Origin: Rhytidiadelphus loreus
Taxonomy: Eukaryota; Streptophyta; Bryopsida; Hypnales; Hylocomiaceae
Reading direction: 5' to 3'
DNA: 64,000 bases
Assembly (NCBI GenBank): GCA_947034895.1
Contig: OX344764.1
Coordinates: forward strand, 57,517,348-57,581,347
Shown: positions 24,611 through 35,607 of the stretch, piece after piece
How positions within the stretch are numbered: the first letter of the stretch is position 1
How the letters are laid out: each line of letters begins with the position of its first letter
The notes under the pieces: generated by a model
The model's input: the letters and a program-made list of their open reading frames with translations, nothing else
Told to the model about the DNA's origin: nothing
The model's database searches: none
Translations under genes and position numbers: made by a program

Positions 24611-24860
24611 CACTAAATAGTGAAATTAGGTTGCCCCATATTAATTTCTCGACAATCTACACTAGAAAAAATATTTACTATTAATGTACAAGAATGCACT
24701 ACTTTTGAATTAGTTTTTGTTGTAATTGGAACTCATGGACCTCCATATTTACAAATAGTAGTATCTTTAGAAACATTTGTTGACTTTGATGGCTTGTAGA
24801 GTAACTTTCTTGAAGTTAGGCAACCTAATTGTTAAGGCAACCTAATTTCACTATTTAGTG
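24611..24860. mobile_element. MITE with perfect 25-bp terminal inverted repeats
   Basis: Left end 24611-24635 starts CACTAAATAGTGAAATTAGG; the right end 24836-24860 is its exact reverse complement. Total length is 250 bases with no coding capacity. TA is present immediately outside both ends (24609-24610 and 24861-24862), as expected for a Tc1/mariner-type insertion, though TA is self-complementary and may just extend the inverted repeat. The CACTA start alternatively suggests the CACTA class, but the 3-base flanks (tta and tag) do not match. Confidence 0.75.
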
Positions 24861-27498
24861 TAGTTTACTGGTGTCGGTAAGTAGTGCCAATTCACACCAC
24901 TTGGACATTCTCTTCCAGAAAAAAATTAAAAAAATTAAAGTTCTTAGGATGCAAAAAAAATTGAATATTTTTTCAACTTTTTTTTTGAGAAAAGATGTGA
25001 CCAGGTCTCAGCCACATCAAACGGCTGACTGTTGCAGCTGAAGAACAGGTTCGGGACATTCCCAAGCCATGATAACTCACGGTCTCTCATAGGCCTCAAA
25101 TGTCTTCTTATCGCTACAATATCAACCTTTTATCCAATTACAAGTAAGGATTTAGGACTTCTTACACAACAAATTGCCCCGACCTCTATGTTTAGTGTAA
25201 AGTGGCCCTAATAGCATTGGGTTGTTCTACTTTAATCTTGAAAGGATGAGTATACATGCTATTTTAGGAGCATGTGACGAGACTTGAGTATACTTTATTA
25301 TTACCATGAATGAGTCCAAATGACATATTTTCATTACCAAATTTTCCATATTATTTTCAAAGTCTTCTATGGTAACTACACTTGAAATGGACTACTCTTC
25401 TAAATCAACCCCTATTTTTAAAGGAAAAACAAATAGGGAAGATATTCAAAATGGTACACATGACAAAGACAAATGTAAGGTGAATTTTGAGTAGTGTGCA
25501 TTCCTATTAATAGTATTGTGAGTACTATTAATTTGTGTGTGCCATCTTTTGAGATGATAGTTCACAAGAGGTTCCAAGTTTGTATCATTGTGCACCCCAA
25601 AAAAATTTAATTTTAAATTTTTTTCAGAAATTTCTCCTCCCCCCCCTATTGTAATTTTCAGAGACCAATTTAATTGACAATCAATATGGGACAATTCATC
25701 CCACATCCGTATTGAAAACTATACCCATATATGTACACATACCCATATACAATACTATACCCGTATTCATATCTGTATCCAAACCCAAACCCATATCCAA
25801 TATTCATTATGTATTCATATATGGTAATACATTTGTATCCAATATTCATTTCATATTTGTATTCATATTCATATTTAGATAGCTCAAATTAAATCTCACA
25901 AGATCAACAACTTGTGATTTTTTGAGAAATCAACGTTGATTTCGAGGGTAAGCATTTTTTTCTTAAAAACAATCAACAACCTCTAAAGTTTTGAGAGAGG
26001 GGAGAGGCAACTAATGCAAATCAAGGGTGGTAGCCATCTTTTGAGAAGATAGTGAGTTGGCAACCTTACAAGTGGTCTATTTTTGGTGCACTTTCTCTTG
26101 TTTTAACCTCTCTCTAGTGTCATTTCTTCATGTGCATCAAATGCATTTTGGCATCACCCACATGAATGACACTTTTAGCACCCTACACTTTGCATCTTTG
26201 AAAATTTGTAACTAATTTACAATGCGTCCAAAAATTATGGAAACACTTGCATTTTTTTAATTCATAGTCCTTAAGCATTGTGCAAAAATTGTTGTTCATT
26301 TCCTAAGGCATATTGGTTATGCCACAAAGTTTATTCGTGCAATTTTAGATACAGTCGCCTTACAACTCGAATATGAAATTCTTTCAAGATCTACATTGTA
26401 GGCCTTTATTTTCATTTTTTACGAGGTGCCAAAATGGTGTGATATAAATTTTTATAGTGGTGCTCCAAATTTAAACATTCATCCACATATTGGATATAAA
26501 ATATAATCACATTAGTATATATTATATGTTCATAATTCTATTTTCATCTACAATCTCACAATTTCATCCAATTTTTTTTTCTTAATTTGAAGTTTTCTGG
26601 CAGAAAACTTCACATTTTGTTGACATTTTTTAGCCAAATTGTTTTTTTAGTGCAATCTGGCACCATAAAGCCAAAAAAAAAGCCCTGATTTGAAGCTCTT
26701 CACAAACTCCCCTCTCTAATTGCTTCCCTCTTGCATAGAATTAATTGATAGAGACATCATACATCCCCATGCCTGAAAAGGTCATACTTGAATATATCAA
26801 AATTCATGTGTTTGTGACTTTATAAGTTGTGAAACATATTTAGGAGTGAACCACGGGATGAAATGTATAAATAAAATATAAAAATATACTTGTTGTTTTA
26901 CACATAAATTCACGGAATAATATGTTATATTATTACTGTACGTATATATAACCATAGGATCTTTTAGTAAATTGATTTTGAAAGATGTGAAACAAAAATT
27001 CGGAAATTTTTGTTGTGTAGATTGCAATGAGTTACATTTGTCCAAAATTGCTTTCTTTTTCTAAAGTTTGGTGGTTGTCTTAGAAATGACACTTTTAGAG
27101 TGGTTTTGGTGAAAACATAGTCAAAAACCTTTAGGGGTTAAAATCCTAAATTTGAATCAATTTCCAAAAAATTAATTCACAAATTATCATTGTTTCATTT
27201 TTAATTAAATAATGAACTAACTTTACTTATTAAGTTTTAAAATCTATAAAAAAATATTGGTGATAGGAAATTCATATCTGACCGTGTGAATATGATTAAA
27301 AATTAACAAATGCTTCAAGGTAAAATATCCGTGTGGTTGCATAACCTATTGCATCGATTCAATACTGTTAACATTGTTAATGTTGAAGAGGTTTGGGAAT
27401 TAAGCATATTTCAAAAATGAATGATCATGATTTTTCTATTAAAGTTTGCGTGCAAAGGTTTCCATTGCAAATTTTAATTTTGTAATGTGAAGTGATGT
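24861..27498. other. Non-coding, repeat-like stretch
   Basis: No gene recognised. 25700-25880 is a degenerate array of catatcc/cccatat/gtattcat units. Near 27138-27141 a CCTTTAGGGG-TTAA end resembles the right terminus of the TTAA-bounded family (preceded by ggttttggtgaaaacatagtc as in copies A and B), so a partial copy probably ends here. Confidence 0.45.
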
Positions 27499-27728
27499 CA
27501 CTTCAAGAAAACCTTGTTTTGGGTGACGGATTGACATCAAAAGGAACGGATTTTAGTGTGACATCCGAGGTGACATCAAAAAAACAAATCCATGTTTTTA
27601 TGTCAACAATGATGTCCATTGATGTTATATTGGACATCATTGTTGACATAAAAACATGAATTTGTTTTTTTCAATGTCACCTAAAATCTGTTCCTTTTGA
27701 CATCAATAAATTTTGGTTTCTTATAATG
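27499..27728. mobile_element. Foldback MITE (230 bp)
   Basis: Almost the whole element is an inverted repeat of two arms of about 105 bases around a short centre near 27615-27630. Arms share caaaaggaac, gattttag, gtgacat and catgtttttatgtcaacaa (19 bases) and end in CACTTCAAGAAA on the left and TTTCTTATAATG on the right, which are decayed CACTATAAGAAA-type termini. A related left end (CACTATAAGAAACCCTTG) is at 61503. RNA from it would fold into a long hairpin. No target duplication was recognised. Confidence 0.65.
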
Positions 27729-27964
27729 GACTTGTACCTTTCAACTTCCACAATTTCTAACTAATTCAACCAAGGTCCAAAAAATATGAAACAACTTTGG
27801 TAGTTGGGTTAGAGATTAATTCCATTTGACTTCCTACATAAAATAGAAAAAAAATATTTTTATGGAGTTCATTTGCCATTCTCAAATAGTCGTTTCGTGA
27901 ATTACTGACAAAGTCCAATCTGCATGTCACATTTCTTCCTAATGTCATCTTATGTTGTGCAATT

Positions 27965-28180
27965 TTGCATAACATGATGTTGAATCAGTCCATTCCTGAT
28001 GTACAACACTTCTTGAATGTCTTATGCACTGAAGGCTTAAATGACGATGCTGACCTGCATGGAGAACCAAAAGCCGATCATGTAGATGCTGCTGCGGATG
28101 AGCGACCACTGCAACAAGGACTTGAAAAAAAGCGGCAGCTTGGCCTGTTTCTTGCCAGCCAAAAAGTTGCTCCTCTCTGA
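27965..28180 (+). CDS. Unrecognised GC-richer open frame, uncertain
   Basis: A 71-codon plus-strand frame with a helical, acidic composition (DVQHFLNVLCTEGLNDDADLHGEP) and a GC content higher than the flanks. Overlapping minus-strand frames of similar length make the strand uncertain. It sits next to the trihelix relic and could be another decayed part of the same insertion. No domain recognised. Confidence 0.18.
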   Translation: MHNMMLNQSIPDVQHFLNVLCTEGLNDDADLHGEPKADHVDAAADERPLQQGLEKKRQLGLFLASQKVAPL

Positions 28181-28448
28181 TGCACATCGGTAAGTCACTA
28201 GAAAGTTCAATAGTTTTGTACATATAAATACATTTTTTTTATTCACACACATTTACAATTTTTTTTTTTGATAGAAAAATTTGTACTACTAAGGTGCCAG
28301 AAGCATTCAGCTGAAATATAGGATGCTGGAAAATTCCTTAACCATATAGTATGCTAAATAATTGGCTATACGTAGGCATACCATGAACTATATGTGTACA
28401 AAAGACTATAAACAAAGTAACTTAGTAATGCATATTCGTCATTGCAGG

Positions 28449-29860
28449 CTATTGTTGTCTACCAAAGTATTGTATTTGAACTGCATCAGACACCTCTGGA
28501 GTTTGAACTGTCTGTTGTACAGGTGAAACAAACTGCTGCGAAACTTGAAGACATTGTTCCGGAGCTGGGACGGCCTCTTGTTCTATCGATGTAGCTTGAG
28601 TGGTAGTTTCCGGATACCATATTTGTCTTTTACCCACGCTTCTAATTTCTTGTATATAGTCTATAGCAGCCTTCTGAGGCTGCGGATCATGCAATGTAGA
28701 GCTGGATCCATGAAGTGACTGAAGTCCAGCAGAGAATACGGCAGCTAGGTTTGATAAACACTATACAACCTCGCCCTGTTTTAGAATAGCAAGTTTGGCA
28801 TTGTCATTTACATTTTGTGCATGGTCACGAAGTCGTTGGTCATGGTGTCTCTGATAGTTCATCTGCTTTGAAAATAACTTCAACTATACCTCAATTTTGA
28901 AGCGCTCCAGTTCACAACTTGCTTTTGCAATGTCTTTGAATTGAGTTGTCATCGCATCACCAATTGATTTGGTTGCTTGGGCAATGAGTGTGTGTCCTGA
29001 CAGAGACTTACGACAAAGTCCTGTGTTCCTTGGCCGTTGTTGGCCGCAATTGTTGCGAGTGTCGCTGGAACTTAGAAAGTGAGGCGTCACTCCGGGTGGC
29101 AATATCGTCTTCGGCCGCAACAATGGAGTTGTTGTTTGTCTCTTCGGTATGTCCGTAGGACTAGCTTGAACATGAACTTCGGCTACTGCAGGTGGTGGCG
29201 AATATGATTTGCATGTGTCGCCAGTGCTGAACTCCTCTCCACCAGCGAGATCCATTGGGTCATCACTGTCTTGCTCAGTAGCAGAGTCATGAGGTGTATG
29301 TGCTGCTTGCGTTCCATGAGTGACGTAATTGGAGTCCTCTAGTGATAATAGGTTGCACATGTGTGGCGGTTGCATGCTTGGACATTGCCTAAACCAGTCA
29401 TGGATTCCCTAAAAAAATTCTTCTGGAAATGATCGGAACAGACCCTCCGCTTTCCTCTCACTGTTGCTAAGACTCCAGTAGTCAGGGACATTGGTTCCCA
29501 TTCTAGCAAAATAATCAGCGATACGCTTGTATTTTGGAACCAACAAATTCGACTTGCTCTTACAGGAGGGCCATCATGTAGACAAGGTGAGAATCCCGCC
29601 TTCATAACTTCAATACTGATCCGAGTCCACTTGCTTGAATCATGGTTCATGAGATCCCTACCATCAATGGTGTCAATCTCAAGTTGAAATAACTCACGCT
29701 TGGCGTGAATGAGAGCCATTATTTCTTGAGGCTGCCAATTCAACCCCCTACCTTTACGGACACGTTTTGACGCTTGTGTCTTGCGAGGATCTTCAACAGC
29801 CGTGGCAGGGCGTAGAAATCCAATTGCAACGAAAGTATGTCCAACAGAGAAGTTGTGTCA
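28449..29860 (-). pseudogene. Broken trihelix / Myb-SANT-like gene
   Basis: Reads leftward from about 29860. The first block (to about 29575) contains a basic stretch (KRVRKGRG) and LNWQPQEIMALIHAKRELF plus SSKWTRISIEVMKAG, the first two helices of a trihelix/Myb-SANT-like DNA-binding domain. After a one-base frameshift near 29575, the third helix and C-terminal extension follow: CKSKSNLLVPKYKRIADYF and DYWSLSNSERKAEGLFRSFPEEFF. The frame then has TAG at 29409-29411, 28884-28886 and 28761-28763, all in positions where Gln would fit, and continues to a stop at 28446-28448. The middle is Ser/Thr/Pro-rich; the C-terminal part looks helical and ends Gln-rich. Such domains occur in trihelix transcription factors and in the accessory DNA-binding protein of PIF/Harbinger transposons. 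I saw no DDE transposase nearby. Upstream exon boundaries are uncertain. Confidence 0.6.
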
Positions 29861-31159
29861 GCCCCCGCCGATGCTTGTACATGCCATGCGATGGAAAAAG
29901 TCAGGGACTACATAGTGCATTGTGGACTATATGCAATACTAGAACTGGTGACAACAAAATTACTAGAACTAAAGATATTAATATGAATGCAGCATATGTA
30001 CATACAGGAACAAAAGTCGGGCAGGACCAAACTTACGAACTGAAACAATAGCTTTGTCGAGTGTCGCTGGGCGTTCATTAGCGTGCCTCATGTAAGCTGT
30101 GCATATACACATCACATCACAAAGTTAGTAACTTCATCACGAAATTGACTAGGGCGTCGGAGTGTGATTGTCTTGTGTGCAGGTAACAGGCCATGACAAT
30201 GGGGAAGCGGAATACTGGAAGACGAGCAGCACTAACCCATGACAACCGTAGCTGCAGCTGCAGTTCCAACGACGTGATGTCCAAGATATTGGTGATTGTC
30301 CATGACAACAGTTACAAAATCATGAAGAAGTTCACTTCTATGCGACTACAAACTTAATGGTGGTATTCTTCAACAACTGGAAGCGATGCATGCAATTCAA
30401 AGCATGCAACGAACAGTGACTGTGATCAACGTGGACCTGATTCTCGGAGTACAAAGGTAGAGCACTTCACAAACAAGGTAGATGACCAATCGCTACAGTG
30501 AATGGTATGTTTCTCATATCTGGCATAGTGTACTCATGATGCCGCTTCATTTTATTGCAATTTCTTTGTACGGCGTCAACATCAACATTCATTCGGTGTT
30601 TTCTTGTTACTATAGCAGCGAAGTCGATCACCAAGGTGATGGCTCCTTACTATTAAGGCCCAGGTAGGACCACCCCAAAGCTAGCGTTGCTAGTTAATCG
30701 GCCCTTCCCTTGCCCATTAACAAAAACTGATCGTACTCATGTGAAATCTACGTTTCTACAAGATTCAGTAAATACTTACTGCCAGCTGTTCTTGCCAAAA
30801 ATTAAAGAAAAAGCTTTCCGACGTTGTACATCCCATTGCTCTTTTCCAACACCACGTGAACACCACATATGCATACCTGTAGGATTGGTAGTTGTCTATG
30901 GCTACAAGTGTGAATGCTCAATAAACTGTGGTCCACAGACCGCCCTCAAGTCTGACCAGTAACGCCAGGTGCGGATGGACCTTAACTAGGCACAGTAGCA
31001 AAAAGTGGAGGTTGGGGGTGCCCACTTTATTGGCTCTGTCCTTTTGGACAGAGACTATGGCAACGACTCGCATCGACTTTGATTTCTAAACTTTTTCAAA
31101 TGTTATCTACTTCCCCATTCACACTGCGGTTTATGATATTCCAAGCCCTAATTTTTGGT
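29861..31159. other. Flank of the trihelix relic, no assignable gene
   Basis: GC content stays raised to about 31080 but open frames are short and unassigned (for example 30117-30308 minus and 30687-30962 plus). An 8-bp hairpin ctctgtcc-tttt-ggacagag lies near 31034-31053. It may contain further decayed parts of the same insertion. Confidence 0.4.
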
Positions 31160-31290
31160 TGGCTGGGCTGCATGGACGGGAGGGCTGCATGGGCGGGAGG
31201 GAGGGGGGCAGCCTTAGGCGGGGGGTATGGCTGGGCGGGAGGTCTATGGACAGGGGGTCCGCCCATGGCGGGGGATTGAAGGGGGCTGCT
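31160..31290 (+). repeat. G-rich block with G-quadruplex motif
   Basis: Repeated gggctgcatggacggg/gggctgcatgggcggg units, then gggcgggagggagggggg at 31191-31208, which satisfies the four-run G-quadruplex pattern with one-base loops. The short open frames across it (Gly/Trp/Ala-rich) look like by-products of the repeat. Confidence 0.7.
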
Positions 31291-31309
31291 TGGGTTCAAC
31301 CAGGCGTTA

Positions 31310-31376
31310 CTTTTAATTTTTTAATTTTTTTAATTTTTTTAATTTTTTAATTTTTTAATTTTTTTTTAATTTTTTG
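31310..31376. repeat. TTTTTAA simple repeat
   Basis: An array of (T)5-9AA units, directly after the G-rich block. Confidence 0.85.
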
Positions 31377-31464
31377 TTGTAATTCAATTTTTATTTTTAT
31401 TTATTTACCACCACCTATGATCTCAAGAAAATTAGTAAGATTATCTAGATCTGAAGCAAATTGA

Positions 31465-31575
31465 TTTAGACTTATTACACTTATTTAGACTTATTAGACT
31501 TATAGGTTAGACTATTAGACTATTAGACTAGGTTAGACTAGGTTAGTCTAGGTTAGACATTAGACTTATTAGACA
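31465..31575. repeat. TTAGACTA-type minisatellite
   Basis: About 110 bases of ttagacttat, ttagactatt and aggttagact units in varying order. Confidence 0.8.
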
Positions 31576-34500
31576 TTTTAGATTAGGTGAGATTTTTGTA
31601 ATAAATCCAAAAAATATCCTTTTTTTATAATATAATGGAGATTCTAGTTTACTAAGTAAAGTTCATATTTTCTGTACGATATGCCAAAGATGTTAGTTCA
31701 CGTGGAGAGGCTATTTTTAAGTTAGGTGACTATATGACATGTGGACGGGTGGAGTAGAAGTGCTAGAAGAATATCTTCTTGTTTCATGAACTGTTTCATT
31801 TCTCCGTGCTTATGTTTCTTGATTTGTTGTACTTCTTCGTTTCTTATGCTTCTTGTACTTCTTCTTGTACTTCTTTTCTTTTCTTTGTGATTGTAAGTTT
31901 TTTGGCTTTGGACGGAGACTATGCCATCAACTCTGCGCCTTACAAGTTTTTGAAAACAAGGGTTTTTGTCAATCGCTTAGCCTCTGAGGGTTTTGACAAT
32001 GAGGAATCGGAAAGGTGCACACCTAGAGAATTTCCTACCAAAATTTTCTTCTAGAGGGCGAGCAGATTGGATTCTTTAGTTATGTCTTGAAGACACCGTG
32101 GAGTTCAATGAGGGTGAAGCTAAGGCCAATTACTCTTTCATGGAAGCTTGTCTTTGATTTACCTCAGGTACAGACTTGCTTCCTATTTGGGTTGCTATTA
32201 AGTTTTTTTGGTTCAATTTTGAGTTGATTGCTCAAATGCAATTTCAAGAAGAATATCAAAAACGTCTATTTGGGGACATATCGTTTGGCTCTATACTTGG
32301 GGATTTCTGCAAGTTTCATCTGCCAAGTTTTAGTTCTGAAACATGAAGCCCTAAATTTTAGTACTGGGAACTTGGAGCTCTGAAACTTATCGCAATTGTA
32401 TTTTTGACCAAATTCTATTTGAAACCTTGTTCAAATTCTCTATCCTGTGAAAGCAAGTGTATGAAAGATCGGTCTTGCAAAGAAGTAGAAGTTGGTAGAG
32501 ACAAAACGTTCTGATTGAAGAACAAGAACAAGTGTAAAAATGTGCAAAGCTTGCACTAGTCCGTACAAAATACCGGATCAAAGCGCAGAACAAAGGACCC
32601 CAAATTGCTCAAGGTTTGCATTCGTGAATTGTGAGATTGTTCGCTATTTTGATTGATTGTTGTAGTCATTGTAATGGACCCTAAATCCTAAACCTAAATT
32701 GTTGCTCTCAAGATTCAAGATTGCGTGTATACAAAAGAAGAAAGAAGAGATTGCGAGGGAGAAGGAGTTGAATGAGTTGTTCAAAGTGACAATCAGTTAG
32801 TCTAAGGATCCAATTGGTAACTATACTAGCTGTGTTCGCCCTCTTAGAAAAAGGTGAGTAAAGACTTTCATGTCAAACTCTAATCCAACCATGTATACAT
32901 GCCAAGTGGTGAGAGTCTTTGTTAGCAGACTATTCTCAAGAAATACAAGATTGGGGCCTTATTACTTAAATGCATGGTACATTGTTTTTTATTCTTAAAA
33001 CTTGACCATGATGTTGTGTGATGGAACAAACCTGTTGGATTGTTGATATGAAATGGAGGAAATTTTACAGAAACATCATAGCTATCATGTTCTTCGAAGT
33101 AGTTGGAGTATTCATTTCTTTTGCAATTATTTGGCTTATATTTGAATTTCAATTCAATGATTTGTTTTCTCTATCTAACATTTTTAATTTTGTTTTGCAG
33201 GTTTATTTGTATATTTGTATATTTGTATTGTAGTGACTTTGTATAGGTTTGTACAATTCGTGGAAAAATTTGTATGAGAAGAATTTGATATGTCAAAATA
33301 ATTGATTTTAAAATTATACATACATAATAAAATTAGATGAAAAATTAAATGTTATATTCTTTGTACAATATAGGCTATATTATAATGTAGAAGATTGTTT
33401 ATTTGATTTAATTGCATATTTACTACAATATATCTAATCATCATTAAATGTATAAATAAATGTTATACATTTTTTTAAACAATAGAATTAATGAATCTTT
33501 TTTGGATGATTTATATAACAGAGTGGTTTGAAATACAAATCACTATATAGAGAGCATGTCAATGACCTGTTGGAGAATCATAGGGGGGACTTTTTACAAC
33601 TTAGTGGATATCTAATTACTTAAAAAATCAAATTAGTGTATGGAATTAAAAAAAGAATAATATTTATTAAATTTGGTAGGAAATTTAGCAATGAAATATT
33701 GTATATAGCTTCTAAAAATACTCATTTTGAACCATTGAAGTTTTAGGTGGTTCTACATATCAACCAAAACACCAAAACAATGTAAAATAATGTTATAGAT
33801 TTGGATTCACAATATAAAGACAAAGACAATAAATTTAAAAGAATTGACAAAAGAATAAATGGAAAATTGAATGAAATCTACAACAAAAAATAGATTTAGT
33901 ACCAAATTCAATTGTTTAGGCAATTTTGCAAATTAATCAATCCAAATTTTATATTCTATTTTAAAATTCTATTAAAATCAATAAATGATACAGTATAAAT
34001 CATGAAATAACCAAATCTAAAAAGATATATTAGTCAATTGAAATGAATGAAAAAATGGCAATTTTTTTGAGAAATCTATGTTTAACTAATATAAAAATAA
34101 TATAAATGTTTAGGTCTTTAGACAAGAATGTCTTTTAGTCTTTATATAAGAACTTCAATATTTTTATTCAACAAATAATTATATATATTAATTTATTAAA
34201 ATTTTAAAAAATTAAATTAAATTAATAAAAACATTGTTCACATTTTATCAAAAATAATGAAAATGATTTTGCAAATCTTGATAGTAAAAGTATTATATAA
34301 TATAGAAATTGGTCTTACACAAACTAAAAAAAATTCAACTTTTGTTTTTGAAACACTTCAAAACTGTAAATTAAAAATTAAAAAATATGAAAATTTATTA
34401 ATAAATCATTTATTAATAAAATGGCAGTAAAAATTATTCCAAATCACTATCAACAATTAGAGAACATTCTATTCATTTTAATGAACAAATAAATTATGTA

Positions 34501-35060
34501 CAAAATTTGTGTCTATTATGTGTTTCAAAGATTATTATTTTTTAAACTTTCTAGCCCACTAACACTTACACTTGCAAAAAACAATCAAATCTTTATTACA
34601 ATGTAATTTTACCTTATAAATAAATGAGTCATTGAATGTTTGTAATCAATATCTAAATTTAATTAAGAAAAAAAATCCTAGCATATTTTGTACATAAGAA
34701 TACATGTAGGAATTTTTTCATAATTTTTTTAGAAAAAAAATTCTTTTACTACAATAAACTTTTTTTACCTAATATTGGTGTATTTGTTGCATCTAGTGAA
34801 GAATACCATCCTAAAAATATCTTTGAATATAAACATAGTGAAAGAACTTAATTTTTCAACATTTTGGTTGATCATGCTTGATATGAAAAAATAGAAAGAA
34901 ATTGCTCTTATCATAAAATATCAAAATTATAGAATGTACTGCCAAAAAGTCATGATTTACTACTAATATTCAAAACATTTTTTTGCAAAGTGACATAAAA
35001 TTTTACAATAATACATGGTTGAATTTTTTTCACTAATTCTTTAGTAACTTACAATCAACT
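31576..35060. other. Very AT-rich non-coding stretch
   Basis: No gene supported. 31779-32054 has a 91-codon frame with a hydrophobic, Ser/Phe-rich start, judged random. From about 33230 onward the sequence is extremely AT-rich, with no repeats of clear structure. Confidence 0.5.
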
Positions 35061-35607
35061 AAGGTAAACCAGCCTATGACAGGCAAATCTCCTATGACAA
35101 ACTCCTAGAGAACTATCCATTACAGTCTTAAATCAACCCATGACAAACTTTTTCCAATAAATGGGGTTAGAACTGCATTTGATTAATTTGTGGCCATAAT
35201 CAAAGCCTTGGGAAATTGTCATGAAGTTATTGGTAACTGTCTTAGGACACTTACCCATTTTCAGTGTAAACTAGTAGTAAAAAGTTATTTTGTAATTCTT
35301 TCATGTCATGTCTGTATTAGGAAATCTTGGAGCCATGTTAGAAAATGTTTTGACTGCATTAGGTGGTTAGATGACCATCATGGAAACACTTTTCTTCTGA
35401 TTTGGTGTAGTCTACAGACTCTTTAAAGCCAACTCCACAACAGACTTCAAAAATTCATAAAAAATTCATTTTTTGTCCAAAAAATAAAATTTCACTTGCT
35501 CTCTGCATTCCTCATGCTTATCTTCATAGAGAATTTTTTTTAAATTTTTTTCAAAAATGTGAACATGGCAAACCAGCCATTTTGTCTATTATAGGCTGGT
35601 TTACCTT
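35061..35607. mobile_element. MITE-like element with 17-bp inverted repeats
   Basis: aaggtaaaccagcctat at 35061-35077 is exactly inverted at 35591-35607. The 547-base interior has no coding capacity; it repeats the phrase cctatgaca twice near the left end. The ends extend by one more complementary base. No clear target duplication was found. Confidence 0.6.

Noticed and set aside
31079..31350. Gly/Trp/Ala-rich protein
   Set aside because: The frames come from the G-rich repeat itself, on both strands, and lack a start context or splice sites.
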